Shown piece by piece: positions 25,857-33,657 of a DNA stretch of 38,955 nt. Positions within the stretch are counted from its first letter, which is position 1. Every line of letters starts with the position of its first letter. Where the stretch lies: the NCBI GenBank assembly GCA_937960645.1, contig CALGPJ010000073.1, positions 1 to 38,955 on the forward strand. Reading direction: 5' to 3'. Origin of the DNA: an uncultured Spirochaetia bacterium. GTDB lineage: Bacteria > Spirochaetota > Spirochaetia > JABEVK01. The notes under the pieces were generated by a model, which saw only the letters and a list, made by a program, of their open reading frames with translations, did not search any database and was not told the DNA's origin. Position numbers and translations under genes: made by a program.

Positions 25857-27362
25857 GTGAAGATGTTTTTGCTGCTTTTATTGCTTCCCGGGGCAATGTT
25901 TGCCCAGGCACCCGCCGCCCCTCAGTGGTTTCCCGGTCCGCCATACCAGGGGGAGTGGCGGGTAAGCTTCACCGAGGGGCAGGATGAGGGAATCAAAATT
26001 TCCATCCAAAGCGAACCTGAGGGTGCCGAGGTCTTCCTCAACGAGTTTCGAATCGGTGCAACGCCCATCCAAAACTTTACCCGATCCACCGGTCCCCTGA
26101 AAATCCAGCTGGTTCGCGAGGGTTACCTGCCCTCCTCCATCCTCCTGAACGCGCTCCAGAAGGGTCATTACCACCTCAGTGTCCGCCTGGAACCGGCATG
26201 GGCCAAACTGGAAGTGGAGGGTTGGACCGAGGGGGTCGTGTTGCGCATCGATGATCAGCAAATCGAAGCCTCCCGCTCGATCCGCATCGCCCCCGGTCCC
26301 AACCGCCTGGTATTTCGACGTTTCGGGTATACCGACATCGTCCACAACCTGAAGGCAGAGCCCCTTCAAACCTACAAAGTCAGCCTGGAGTGGACCCCTG
26401 CCCCCTTCGAGCTCGTTGCCGGTGAACCCTCCCGCTCCCTGATCAACCCTAAACTTCCCGGGAATCTTGGCCTGTTTTCCTGGCCCTTCCAGGTCACGGC
26501 ACCCGGGGATGCCAGGCTGAGCATCGTTTCGAAACAGTCTGAGTCTGAGGTGCTGCGCGTCGACTTGCCGGCCCTGGAAACCTGGGAACAGAGGGCCGAA
26601 TTTCGGCCAGCCGAAGACCTGCCCGATGGTGTTTACCTGGCCCGGCTCGATGCCAGAGGAAAGGATGGGCGTGAGTATACCCTCGAAATCCTGTTCCAGG
26701 TCGACAGCTCCCTGCGCTTCAGTCCGGTTTTCCACTGGACCGAACCATCCTTTTTTCCGCCGCAAACCTTCTCTGCACAAACCAGCCTGGGCTGGTATCT
26801 GGTTCCGGATTCTCCCTTCGAGTTCCTCCTGGATCTGCGGTTTTCGATTGGGGACTGGGAACCTCAGGTAAAATTGGGATTGCGAACGGGAAATCGCCCA
26901 TCCGAACTTTACGCGGGTCTGCGGGTCCTCGGACCAAAGATCTTTCTCAACAAAAGTTTCGAGGTGTTCTGGGGAGTGGAAGCCGGTCAAAACTTTTCCA
27001 ATTTTCTGACCAGCGGCTTTTTTGGGGGCCAGCCGGCCGGAGCTGCCCTCCTTGCGGGGGCCTTGCTGTGGTCCGACCTCGGCCCCTTTCTGACGGTTTC
27101 TGGGCGTGGTGGCGTCCTTTTTCCCGAATTCATCCCCTATTTAAGTCCCCGCTTGGCCCTCGGGTGGGCGGCCCCCCGAGGTCAACTGGGACTGGGACTG
27201 GATTACAACCCGGCCCGGGACCCGATCTGGGAGGTTGCCGCCTGGTTCAACTTCCTGCTCCTGGACACCAATCTCAGCCTCGGCGCCAACGCTCTCGCTC
27301 GTTTTGCCGACCCGGAGGATCTGCGCTGGAAAATTGCGCTCCAGCTGGGATTTTTACCATGA
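25857..27362 (+). CDS. PEGA-domain envelope protein, 501 aa
   Basis: Start set at GTG 25857, which gives a Lys before the hydrophobic core ('KMFLLLLLLPGAMFA') and sits 7 nt after the -10 box; ATG 25863 is the alternative, with GGGGGAG upstream. A PEGA domain follows at about residues 43-110 ('IQSEPEGAEVFLNEFRIGATPI'), then a second similar beta-sandwich and a region of alternating aromatic strands in the last 190 residues that ends in Phe-Leu-Pro and resembles a small outer-membrane barrel. Role unknown; PEGA domains often bind glycans or peptidoglycan surfaces. It overlaps the M29 gene by ATGA. Confidence 0.8.
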   Translation: MKMFLLLLLLPGAMFAQAPAAPQWFPGPPYQGEWRVSFTEGQDEGIKISIQSEPEGAEVFLNEFRIGATPIQNFTRSTGPLKIQLVREGYLPSSILLNALQKGHYHLSVRLEPAWAKLEVEGWTEGVVLRIDDQQIEASRSIRIAPGPNRLVFRRFGYTDIVHNLKAEPLQTYKVSLEWTPAPFELVAGEPSRSLINPKLPGNLGLFSWPFQVTAPGDARLSIVSKQSESEVLRVDLPALETWEQRAEFRPAEDLPDGVYLARLDARGKDGREYTLEILFQVDSSLRFSPVFHWTEPSFFPPQTFSAQTSLGWYLVPDSPFEFLLDLRFSIGDWEPQVKLGLRTGNRPSELYAGLRVLGPKIFLNKSFEVFWGVEAGQNFSNFLTSGFFGGQPAGAALLAGALLWSDLGPFLTVSGRGGVLFPEFIPYLSPRLALGWAAPRGQLGLGLDYNPARDPIWEVAAWFNFLLLDTNLSLGANALARFADPEDLRWKIALQLGFLP

Positions 27363-28405
27363 TCGAAGTCGCCCGATACCTAACCCAGGTCTGCCTGAAC
27401 CCACAGGCCGGAGAGAGGGCCGTGGTCGTGGCCAACCCTCACCCGGAGGTCGAAGAAACGGCCCGAGCCTTCCAGGAGGTTTTAGATCGAGCGGGGGTGC
27501 GAGTCCGATTTTTGCTTCAAAGCATTCGGGGTTCCGACGCCCCCATGGACGATGCAGTCACCGAGGCTCTTTACGAGGAGCCGGATCTGATCGTGTGCCT
27601 GACCTTCAACAAGCTCGGCTACGACCCGCGTGCCCACGCCGCCCCTCTCCAGGTGGGGGCCCGTTCCTACCATCACATCCTCCAGTATCTGATCTTCGGC
27701 AAGGGCCACAGCCGGGGATTCTGGTCCCCGACGGTGCGCCGGGAAGACTTGATTCGAGCCGCCCAAATCGACTGGGAGGGTCTGCGGCACGAGGCCGCCC
27801 GCCTCAAGGCCATCCTGGACCAGACCGAAGAGGTCCACATCCGCAACCAGGCCGGCACTGACCTGAGTTTTCAAACCAGGGGCAGGCTGGCCTTTGCCGA
27901 CGACGGCGACTTCCGCGAACCGGGCAGGGGCGGTAACATGCCGGCAGGGGAAGTCTTTCTCAGCCCCATCAACGGCAGCGCGCGGGGCCGCCTGGCCGTC
28001 GACGGTTCCATGGTGTTCCGCGACGGTTCCGAAATCCTGGACTCCCCCCTGATCCTGGATTTTGCCGATGGCTTTTTCGTGAGCGCCGATGGTCCGGCGG
28101 CTACACGTCTGCTTCGCGACCTGGAAACTGCCGCACATAACGAAAAATCGGAAGCCGCTCGCAGGAATTGCCGGCACCTGGGCGAGTTCGGGGTCGGGAT
28201 CTTTGACGGACCTGCGCTCTGCGGCCGTGTCCTGGTCGACGAGAAAAAGCGTGGAACCTGTCATCTGGCCATTGGCTCCAATTACGACGGTGACGCGCCG
28301 GCCCCCATCCACTACGATGGCGTGTTGCAACGGCCCACGGTCGACGTCACCTTGGTGGAGGGCAAGACGGTCAGGATTCTGGAGGAGGGAAACCCCTTGT
28401 GGTGA
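27359..28405 (+). CDS. M29-family aminopeptidase
   Basis: 348 aa. Metal-dependent aminopeptidase resembling AmpS/AmpT/PepS. Ligand residues are visible in order: Glu in 'GGNMPAGEVFLSP', Glu in 'LGEFGVG', His in 'KKRGTCHLAIGSN', and His and Asp in 'APIHYDGVL...TVDV'. There is no signal peptide, so it is cytoplasmic. The start ATG overlaps the stop of the PEGA gene by 4 bp; a longer frame reaching back to 27068 only shadows that gene. It is coupled to another peptidase gene downstream by GTGA. Confidence 0.92.
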   Translation: MIEVARYLTQVCLNPQAGERAVVVANPHPEVEETARAFQEVLDRAGVRVRFLLQSIRGSDAPMDDAVTEALYEEPDLIVCLTFNKLGYDPRAHAAPLQVGARSYHHILQYLIFGKGHSRGFWSPTVRREDLIRAAQIDWEGLRHEAARLKAILDQTEEVHIRNQAGTDLSFQTRGRLAFADDGDFREPGRGGNMPAGEVFLSPINGSARGRLAVDGSMVFRDGSEILDSPLILDFADGFFVSADGPAATRLLRDLETAAHNEKSEAARRNCRHLGEFGVGIFDGPALCGRVLVDEKKRGTCHLAIGSNYDGDAPAPIHYDGVLQRPTVDVTLVEGKTVRILEEGNPLW

Positions 28406-29421
28406 GAAACCTTCTCCCCAGTTTGCTCATTTTGGCGGTGCTCACCATCCTGCACGGGTGCTACTATCTACGACAAGGAAGCGCTCTTTGGGACATTTAT
28501 GGCAAAGCAAAAGACATTCGCCTGCTGTTGAGCTCACAGAATTTGGACCCTGAAACCCGGAATTTTTTGGAGCGGACCCTGCGAATTCGGGAATTCGGCA
28601 TCTCCCTGGGACTCAAGGACAACGACAATTACACGACCTACGCCGAAATCGATCGTGACTACCTTGCGGCGGTCGTCAGCGCTTGCCGACCTCTGGAATT
28701 CCAGCCACACCTCTGGTGGCACCCGGTGGTGGGATCGGTTCCCTACCAGGGCTACTTCGACATCGAGGAAGCCAGGGCCGAGGCAAAAAGGCTGGAATCC
28801 CAGGGTTGGGATGTCTGGATCCGCGGGGTCAACGCATTCAGCACCTTGGGGTGGTTCCGTGACCCATTGTTTCATTTCATGAAAGGCTACAACGCCGGGC
28901 AATTGGCCGACCTTCTCCTGCACGAGCAAACTCATGCCACCCTCTGGGTTCCGGGCCACCCGGATTTCAACGAATCTTTGGCCGTGGTTGTCGGACGACG
29001 CGGCGCCCTGGCCTATTTGAACGAAACCTACGGTGAAAACAGCCAGGAGCTGCGGGATTATCGAAGGCGCCTCGATACCAACAGAAAATTCCTGGATCTT
29101 TTTTTGGGGTTGAAAAAAGTCCTGGGTGAACTCTATGCATCGGATGTTTCGAGGGAACGGATGCTGACCGAAAAAGCCAGAACGATCAAAGAGTTTCAGG
29201 AAAACCTGCCCGAGGACCTGGCAGCGTGGAAGACACGGCCGATCAACAACGCCGTCCTGATGACCCTGTCCACTTATGAAGATGGCGTCGCAAAGATCGA
29301 ATCGTTTTTCGATCTCAACGGTGGTTTGAAACCCTCTCTGGAGATTCTGAAGCGGGCGGATTTTCGGGGGGATCCCTGGACCTGGTTGGATCGGGAATTG
29401 GCTCGAACGCGAAGTCCCTAA
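28402..29421 (+). CDS. Putative aminopeptidase lipoprotein (PF10023-type)
   Basis: 339 aa with lipobox 'ILHGC' (Cys 20) and a zinc-protease motif HEQTH at 174-178, in the context 'QLADLLLHEQTHATLWVPGHPDFNESLAVVVG', which is characteristic of the 'putative aminopeptidase' family. The Glu in 'NESLA' fits the third ligand. Anchored in the membrane. Two GTG codons are possible starts (28399 and 28402); the second gives the GTGA overlap with the M29 stop that recurs in this window. The last 107 bp overlap the convergent SGNH gene. Confidence 0.87.
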   Translation: MRNLLPSLLILAVLTILHGCYYLRQGSALWDIYGKAKDIRLLLSSQNLDPETRNFLERTLRIREFGISLGLKDNDNYTTYAEIDRDYLAAVVSACRPLEFQPHLWWHPVVGSVPYQGYFDIEEARAEAKRLESQGWDVWIRGVNAFSTLGWFRDPLFHFMKGYNAGQLADLLLHEQTHATLWVPGHPDFNESLAVVVGRRGALAYLNETYGENSQELRDYRRRLDTNRKFLDLFLGLKKVLGELYASDVSRERMLTEKARTIKEFQENLPEDLAAWKTRPINNAVLMTLSTYEDGVAKIESFFDLNGGLKPSLEILKRADFRGDPWTWLDRELARTRSP

Positions 29422-30304
29422 ACATCCGGTACCAAATATCCTGAGCCAGAATCCTGGCCCCGTGGGTGCTGAGGTGGATGCCGTCCCGTGCACGCAGGGG
29501 AACCTGAACACCGTCCACCACGCCGACGGGGGTGTATTCTCCCCGAAGACTCAGCAGGTGGCGCTGATCGAGGAATCGAACGTTGTGAAAGTTTGCCAGA
29601 ACCGGTTTGATCATCTGTTCGATCATGCGAATTTCCTGCTCCAGGCTGGCTTCCCGCATAGGAGGCAATTGTAGCCAGTACACCTGGTGACTTCGCGTGC
29701 TCACATAATCCAGCAAGGTCGATAGCCTGAGCAGATATTCCCTGCGCCAGGGTTCCGTATTGAACCTTAGCCAGCTCCCCTGGTGCCGGATTGCCTGACG
29801 ATCGTTGGCGCCCATCAGCACCACCACGATGTCGAAACCGCGTCCGGTCTGCCGTTGGCGCTGTTCCCAGAATCGCGGCACCTCGACGTTGAAATCCATG
29901 CGAGCCGGATTGGCGAGGCTGGCCGCCACCCGATAGAGACTCTCCACTTCCACCCTGCCGTCAAGTCGCGCCAGCTGCCCCAGGGCGTTGGGGAGGTAGA
30001 AGCCCGCGAGGCTGTCCCCCAGGACCAGGACCCTGAGAGGCCGCTGCACGGAAAAGACCGGGACCTCTGAGACCTTCGGGACAGGAGGGGGGATTTCTTC
30101 CTGGACTACCCAGGCCTCGTCGAGCCATTGCCAGAACCCCTGCCGAAGGCCGTTGCGCAGCTCCTCGTAGCCAACGGCCTTGACCGCCCCCTGCCAGGAT
30201 TCGATGGCAAATTTCAAAAAGGGCATCTCCATATCGGACATCTGGTCCGATTCAAAAATCAGTAGGGCACATCCTACTAGAACCAAATTTCCCAAAAGAC
30301 GCAT
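29315..30304 (-). CDS. SGNH/DUF459 hydrolase-fold acyltransferase partner
   Basis: 329 aa with one N-terminal hydrophobic segment ('LLGNLVLVGCALLIF'; the LVGC could also serve as a lipobox), then the SGNH domain: Ser 98 in 'VLGDSLAG', Asn 167 in 'MGANDRQ', and D274/H277 in 'RARDGIHLS'. It lies 6-9 nt after the MBOAT gene. Such pairs (for example AlgI with AlgJ/AlgX, PatA with PatB) move acetyl groups across the membrane onto a glycan, so this protein is probably the extracytoplasmic transferase. Start ATG 30304 is preceded by GGGAG; an adjacent ATG at 30307 is too close to it. The C-terminal Pro-rich tail overlaps the convergent aminopeptidase gene. Confidence 0.88.
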   Translation of the reverse strand: MRLLGNLVLVGCALLIFESDQMSDMEMPFLKFAIESWQGAVKAVGYEELRNGLRQGFWQWLDEAWVVQEEIPPPVPKVSEVPVFSVQRPLRVLVLGDSLAGFYLPNALGQLARLDGRVEVESLYRVAASLANPARMDFNVEVPRFWEQRQRQTGRGFDIVVVLMGANDRQAIRHQGSWLRFNTEPWRREYLLRLSTLLDYVSTRSHQVYWLQLPPMREASLEQEIRMIEQMIKPVLANFHNVRFLDQRHLLSLRGEYTPVGVVDGVQVPLRARDGIHLSTHGARILAQDIWYRMFRDFAFEPIPDPTRSRDPPENPPASESPERVSNHR

Positions 30305-30313
30305 CATTCTCCC

Positions 30314-31735
30314 TCAAAATTGATAATACACAAAGGGTGCCATCCCCGGGGGTCGTAAAATACTGATGCCCCAAAGGGACAAAATCAACACGAGCAGGGC
30401 CGAGTTTCGGGAGAGCTTGCGGCTCCAACAGCTCATGCGGCTCCACAGGCCCTCGGGGATCCACTGACCCAGGTAAACCACACCGACCAGAATCAGGGCC
30501 AGGGGATGCGCGGTGAATCCCCCCGGCGTTCCCAGCCTCTGAAACATGGCTCCCGCCGTTTCCACATCGGGGCTGCGAAACAAGAGCCACCCAAGGCTGA
30601 CCGCCAACGTGGTGAAGATCACGCGCGGGGGCCGCAACAAGGGCCCCCAAAACCCCGGAAAACAGAAAAGTTTGCCCAACCAGCGCTCCAATACCAAGAG
30701 AATACCCTGGTAGGCCCCCCAAATGACGAAGGTAATGCTGGCCCCATGCCAGAGTCCTCCCAGGAGCATGGTCAAAAACAGATTGCGCGAGGTTTTCCAT
30801 GTCCCGCCGCGTGAACCCCCAAGGGGGATGTAGAGGTAATCCCGCAACCAGCGCCCCAGGGTGATGTGCCATCGCCTCCAGAACTCGGTGAGACTGGCGG
30901 AATGGTAGGGGCGGTCGAAGTTTTTCGGCAGGTCGAAGCCCAGGAGCAAGGCCGTTCCCAGAGCCAGGTCGGTGTAGGCGCTGAAGTCGGTGAAGATCTG
31001 CGCTCCATAAGCGAGAAGGGCCCACCAAACTTCCGCACCGGAGAGAGCGGCTGGATTGTGGAAAACAGGATCGACAACGAGGCTTCCCAGGTAATGGGCC
31101 ACGATGACCTTTTTCCAAAGTCCCGAGGTGATGAGCAAATACGCTCTCGTGATTCTCTCCTCGGTGACAGGAGTCTTTTTGTCGAGCTGCGGAAAGAACT
31201 CGGCGGGTCTGAGGATGGGACCGGCGATGAGTTGGGGAAAGAAGGCAAGGTAGAGCAAGACATCGACGGGGTTCTGACGAGCCTGTTCTTTACCATGGTA
31301 AATATCCGAAAGATAACTCAGTATCTGAAAGGTATAAAAACTGATCCCCAGGGGGAGAATGCTGTCGTTGACCGGTAGGAGAAAGGGGAGGTTCCACCCC
31401 AGAAGCAGGGAATTGATTTGTGTCAACAAGAACAATTGGTACTTAAACCAGAACAGCAAAAAAGCGAAGAGGCTGCAGACAAAAACGAATAGCCTTCGAC
31501 GTGCCAGGGCCATATCGGTGCTCCCCACCTGCATACCCAAAAGCGCACCGAATCCCCAGGCGGTAAGACTGCTAACGAAAAACAAGGGCAAAAGCCGCCA
31601 ATCCCAGAAGCCGTAGAAAAAGTAGCTCGCTAGCAAAAGGAAAAACTTCCGGACCCCGGGGACGCGTTCGGTCATCCACGATACGACGAGGACAAAACAA
31701 AAAAAGACGAAAAACTCCCCGGTCGGAAAGAGCAT
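30314..31735 (-). CDS. MBOAT-family O-acyltransferase (AlgI-like)
   Basis: 473-aa multi-membrane protein (about 11 segments). AlgI-type signatures: 'LPLGISFYTFQILSYL', 'FFPQLIAGPILRPAEFFPQ', 'FWRRWHITLGRWLRDYLYIPLGGS', and the catalytic His at 330 in 'GGLWHGASITFVIWG'. It transfers an acyl group, usually acetyl, from the cytoplasm to the outer face. The substrate is not evident: no alginate or exopolysaccharide genes stand nearby, so peptidoglycan or a surface glycan are candidates. The start ATG lies 5 nt after a -10 box (promoter 31741-31769) and lacks a Shine-Dalgarno site. Confidence 0.93.
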   Translation of the reverse strand: MLFPTGEFFVFFCFVLVVSWMTERVPGVRKFFLLLASYFFYGFWDWRLLPLFFVSSLTAWGFGALLGMQVGSTDMALARRRLFVFVCSLFAFLLFWFKYQLFLLTQINSLLLGWNLPFLLPVNDSILPLGISFYTFQILSYLSDIYHGKEQARQNPVDVLLYLAFFPQLIAGPILRPAEFFPQLDKKTPVTEERITRAYLLITSGLWKKVIVAHYLGSLVVDPVFHNPAALSGAEVWWALLAYGAQIFTDFSAYTDLALGTALLLGFDLPKNFDRPYHSASLTEFWRRWHITLGRWLRDYLYIPLGGSRGGTWKTSRNLFLTMLLGGLWHGASITFVIWGAYQGILLVLERWLGKLFCFPGFWGPLLRPPRVIFTTLAVSLGWLLFRSPDVETAGAMFQRLGTPGGFTAHPLALILVGVVYLGQWIPEGLWSRMSCWSRKLSRNSALLVLILSLWGISILRPPGMAPFVYYQF

Positions 31736-31740
31736 GTTTC

Positions 31741-31769
31741 AGATTACGTCATGGCAAAACTTCGATCAA
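31741..31769 (-). promoter_or_regulatory. Leaderless promoter of the MBOAT-SGNH unit
   Basis: TTGATC (31764-31769), 17 bp, TAATCT (31741-31746), ending 5 nt before the ATG. The stretch TAATCTGAAAC is identical to that in the leuL promoter (33616-33644). Confidence 0.6.
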
Positions 31770-31814
31770 GCAAATCCACGAAAACGTTCGCGGGACAACG
31801 GACGCCGATGGCTT

Positions 31815-33470
31815 CTATTGGTAAGCGCGATTGATGGCGCTGATCAAGGACTCGATACCGGCCTCGGTGATACTCTCGTGGATGCCGACACCCCAGACAT
31901 TACTCTTCCTGTTGGTGGAGATACAGATGAAAGCGGCAGCCTTGGCCTCGCTTCCGGTCGATACCGCGTTCTCATGAAAGTCTTTAATGGATAGCTGGTC
32001 GAACCCGGATGTTTTCAAACCGTTTACGAAGGCATCGATGGGACCGTGCCCTTCGCCCTCCAATTCCAACTCTTGCCCATTGATCTCCAGCAGTGCGTTG
32101 AACTTGGTGAGGTGCTGCCGGGACTCGATCCTTTCTCCTTCGAACTGCAGGAGCTTGATCGGTTTGTCTTTGCTCAAAAACTCCTGTTCGAACACCTGCC
32201 AGATTTCATCGGCAGACAGCTCCTTCCCTTTTTTGTCTGCCAGGTCGCCGACGAGTTTGCCAACCTCGGCGTACATCCCTTTGGGAATGTCCAGCCCAAA
32301 CTTTTCTCTGAGGATGTAGGCCACCCCGCCCTTACCGCTCTGCGCATTGATGCGAATGACCGCCTCGTAGGTACGGCCAAGATCGAGCGGATCCACGGGC
32401 AAATAGGGGATATCCCAGGCCGCTTCGGGATCGTTTTTCGATTTCCAGGCGTCGAGGGCTTTTTTGATGGCGTCCTGGTGACTACCGGAGAAGGCGGTGA
32501 ACACCATCTGGCCAGCATAGGGATGACGGGGATGGACGTACATCTCGGTGAATTCCTCGTATTTTCGGACAACCTCCGGCAAATTGGAGAAATCCAGTCC
32601 AGGATCGATTCCCTGGCTGAAAAAGTTCAAGGCCATGGTCACCAAATCCAGGTTCCCTGTTCTTTCCCCGTTACCGAAGAGGGTCCCTTCCACCCGCTCG
32701 GCACCGGCAAGAAGGCCCATCTCGGCGGCCGCGATACCGGTGCCACGGTCGTTGTGGGTGTGCAGGCTGATGGTAACCTGATTCCGGTGACTTTTGTGTC
32801 GACTGAACCACTCGATCTGATCGGCGTGAATGTTGGGCGGACAAACTTCGACCGTGGCCGGGAGGTTCAAAATGAGGGGATGATCATAGCCCCACGCTTC
32901 GTGGACGGCCTCGCAAACCTCCAGGGCGTAGTCGAGCTCGGTCTGAGTGAAGCTCTCCGGGGAATACTCGAAGAGTACCTCGGTGTTTTTGAGGCTCGAG
33001 AGCCCCTGCTTGACCATGTGGACACCATCGATGGCCAGCCGCTTGGCTCCGGCCTTGTCAGTGTTGAACGTGTAGAGCCGATGGGCCGGAGAAGTCGAGC
33101 TGTAAAGATGAAAGATAACCTTTTTGGCACCCTGAAGAGCCTCGAAGGTTCGATCGACCAGGTGCTGCCGCGCCTGACAGAGAACCTGGATGTAGACGTC
33201 GTCGGGTATACGGTCTTCCTCGATCAGCTGGCGCGTGAAATCGTATTCGATCTGGGATGCGGAGGGAAAACCCACCTCGATTTCTTTAAAACCGATCTCG
33301 ACCAGCATTTCGAACATGTCGAGTTTTTGGCGGACGCTCATGGGATTGATGAGGGCCTGGTTACCATCCCGGAGATCGACCGATACCCAGCGCGGCGCTT
33401 TATCGAGTTGCCGGTCCGGCCAGGTTCTGTCTTTCAAACCCACGGGAGGGAATAAACGATATTTAGGCAT
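31815..33470 (-). CDS. leuA: 2-Isopropylmalate synthase, LeuA type 2
   Basis: First step of leucine biosynthesis: 2-ketoisovalerate plus acetyl-CoA. 551 aa, the long type-2 form. Catalytic barrel with 'SVDLRDGNQAL' (30-40) and metal ligands in 'HTHND' (237-241), then the C-terminal LeuA dimer/regulatory domain (about residues 430-545) that binds leucine. The ATG is preceded by AAGGAGG (33475-33481) at 4 nt, an ordinary strong ribosome site. The gene lies behind a leucine-rich leader peptide and a terminator, which supports LeuA over the related citramalate synthase. No other leucine genes are adjacent. Confidence 0.94.
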   Translation of the reverse strand: MPKYRLFPPVGLKDRTWPDRQLDKAPRWVSVDLRDGNQALINPMSVRQKLDMFEMLVEIGFKEIEVGFPSASQIEYDFTRQLIEEDRIPDDVYIQVLCQARQHLVDRTFEALQGAKKVIFHLYSSTSPAHRLYTFNTDKAGAKRLAIDGVHMVKQGLSSLKNTEVLFEYSPESFTQTELDYALEVCEAVHEAWGYDHPLILNLPATVEVCPPNIHADQIEWFSRHKSHRNQVTISLHTHNDRGTGIAAAEMGLLAGAERVEGTLFGNGERTGNLDLVTMALNFFSQGIDPGLDFSNLPEVVRKYEEFTEMYVHPRHPYAGQMVFTAFSGSHQDAIKKALDAWKSKNDPEAAWDIPYLPVDPLDLGRTYEAVIRINAQSGKGGVAYILREKFGLDIPKGMYAEVGKLVGDLADKKGKELSADEIWQVFEQEFLSKDKPIKLLQFEGERIESRQHLTKFNALLEINGQELELEGEGHGPIDAFVNGLKTSGFDQLSIKDFHENAVSTGSEAKAAAFICISTNRKSNVWGVGIHESITEAGIESLISAINRAYQ

Positions 33471-33483
33471 AAAGCCTCCTTGT

Positions 33484-33513
33484 AAAAAAAAGGCCGCTGC
33501 AGTGCAGCGGCCT
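33484..33513 (-). terminator. Attenuator terminator upstream of leuA
   Basis: Perfect inverted repeat: AGGCCGCTGC (33504-33513 read leftward), loop ACT, GCAGCGGCCT (33491-33500), followed by a run of T (33484-33491). It lies between the leader ORF and the leuA ribosome site. The 5' arm can instead pair with upstream RNA, so termination is conditional. Confidence 0.9.
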
Positions 33514-33601
33514 AAAACTTTATCGAACTTGGTTTCAAGCCGCTCGCAGTTTTTTTGGCAAGACGAGACCGAGAAGGCCCAAATGAAGCTGGCTTAGAAA
33601 C
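33484..33601 (-). promoter_or_regulatory. Leucine transcription attenuator (three exclusive pairings)
   Basis: Segment 1 (33587-33601, GUUUCUAAGCCAGCU, codons 3-8 of the leader ORF) pairs with segment 2 (33532-33544, AGCGGCUUGAAAC, codons 22 to the stop) in 13 bp with two single-base bulges. Segment 2 also pairs with segment 3 (33506-33518, GUUUUAGGCCGCU) in 13 uninterrupted pairs, two of them G-U: the antiterminator, with a 13-nt loop. Segment 3 contains the 5' arm of the terminator. A ribosome stalled on leucine codons would cover segment 1 and allow 2:3; a ribosome at the stop codon covers segment 2 and allows termination. Pairings were found by hand; no folding energies were computed. Confidence 0.85.
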
Positions 33602-33609
33602 TTCTTCAT
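33535..33609 (-). CDS. leuL: Leucine leader peptide, 24 aa
   Basis: ATG at 33609 to TGA at 33535. 8 of 24 residues are leucine (codons 5, 8, 10, 12, 13, 15, 17 and 21; CTA, CTT, TTG, CTC and CTG all occur). The peptide starts MKKFLSQ and ends PKKLRAA. The ATG stands 6 nt after the -10 box, with no ribosome site, so it should be translated from a leaderless message. Its reading couples leucyl-tRNA supply to the attenuator before leuA. It is too short for routine gene calling. Confidence 0.82.
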   Translation of the reverse strand: MKKFLSQLHLGLLGLVLPKKLRAA

Positions 33610-33615
33610 AGTTTC

Positions 33616-33644
33616 AGATTAAACCTAAAGCCCCAACTTGTCAA
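33616..33644 (-). promoter_or_regulatory. Promoter of leuL-leuA
   Basis: Consensus TTGACA (33639-33644), 17 bp, TAATCT (33616-33621). The best -35 match in the window. The -10 ends 6 nt before the leader-peptide ATG. Confidence 0.8.
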
Positions 33645-33657
33645 TTGCATGCGGAAG

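Noticed and set aside
25878-26990. Open frame of 370 codons on the - strand
   Set aside because: Antisense to the PEGA-domain gene; no promoter, ribosome site or domain.
32046-33455. Open frame of 469 codons on the + strand
   Set aside because: Antisense to leuA and without motifs; leuA is supported by catalytic residues, ribosome site and attenuator.
31815-33470. Citramalate synthase or homocitrate synthase as product
   Set aside because: Length, C-terminal regulatory domain and the leucine leader point to LeuA type 2.
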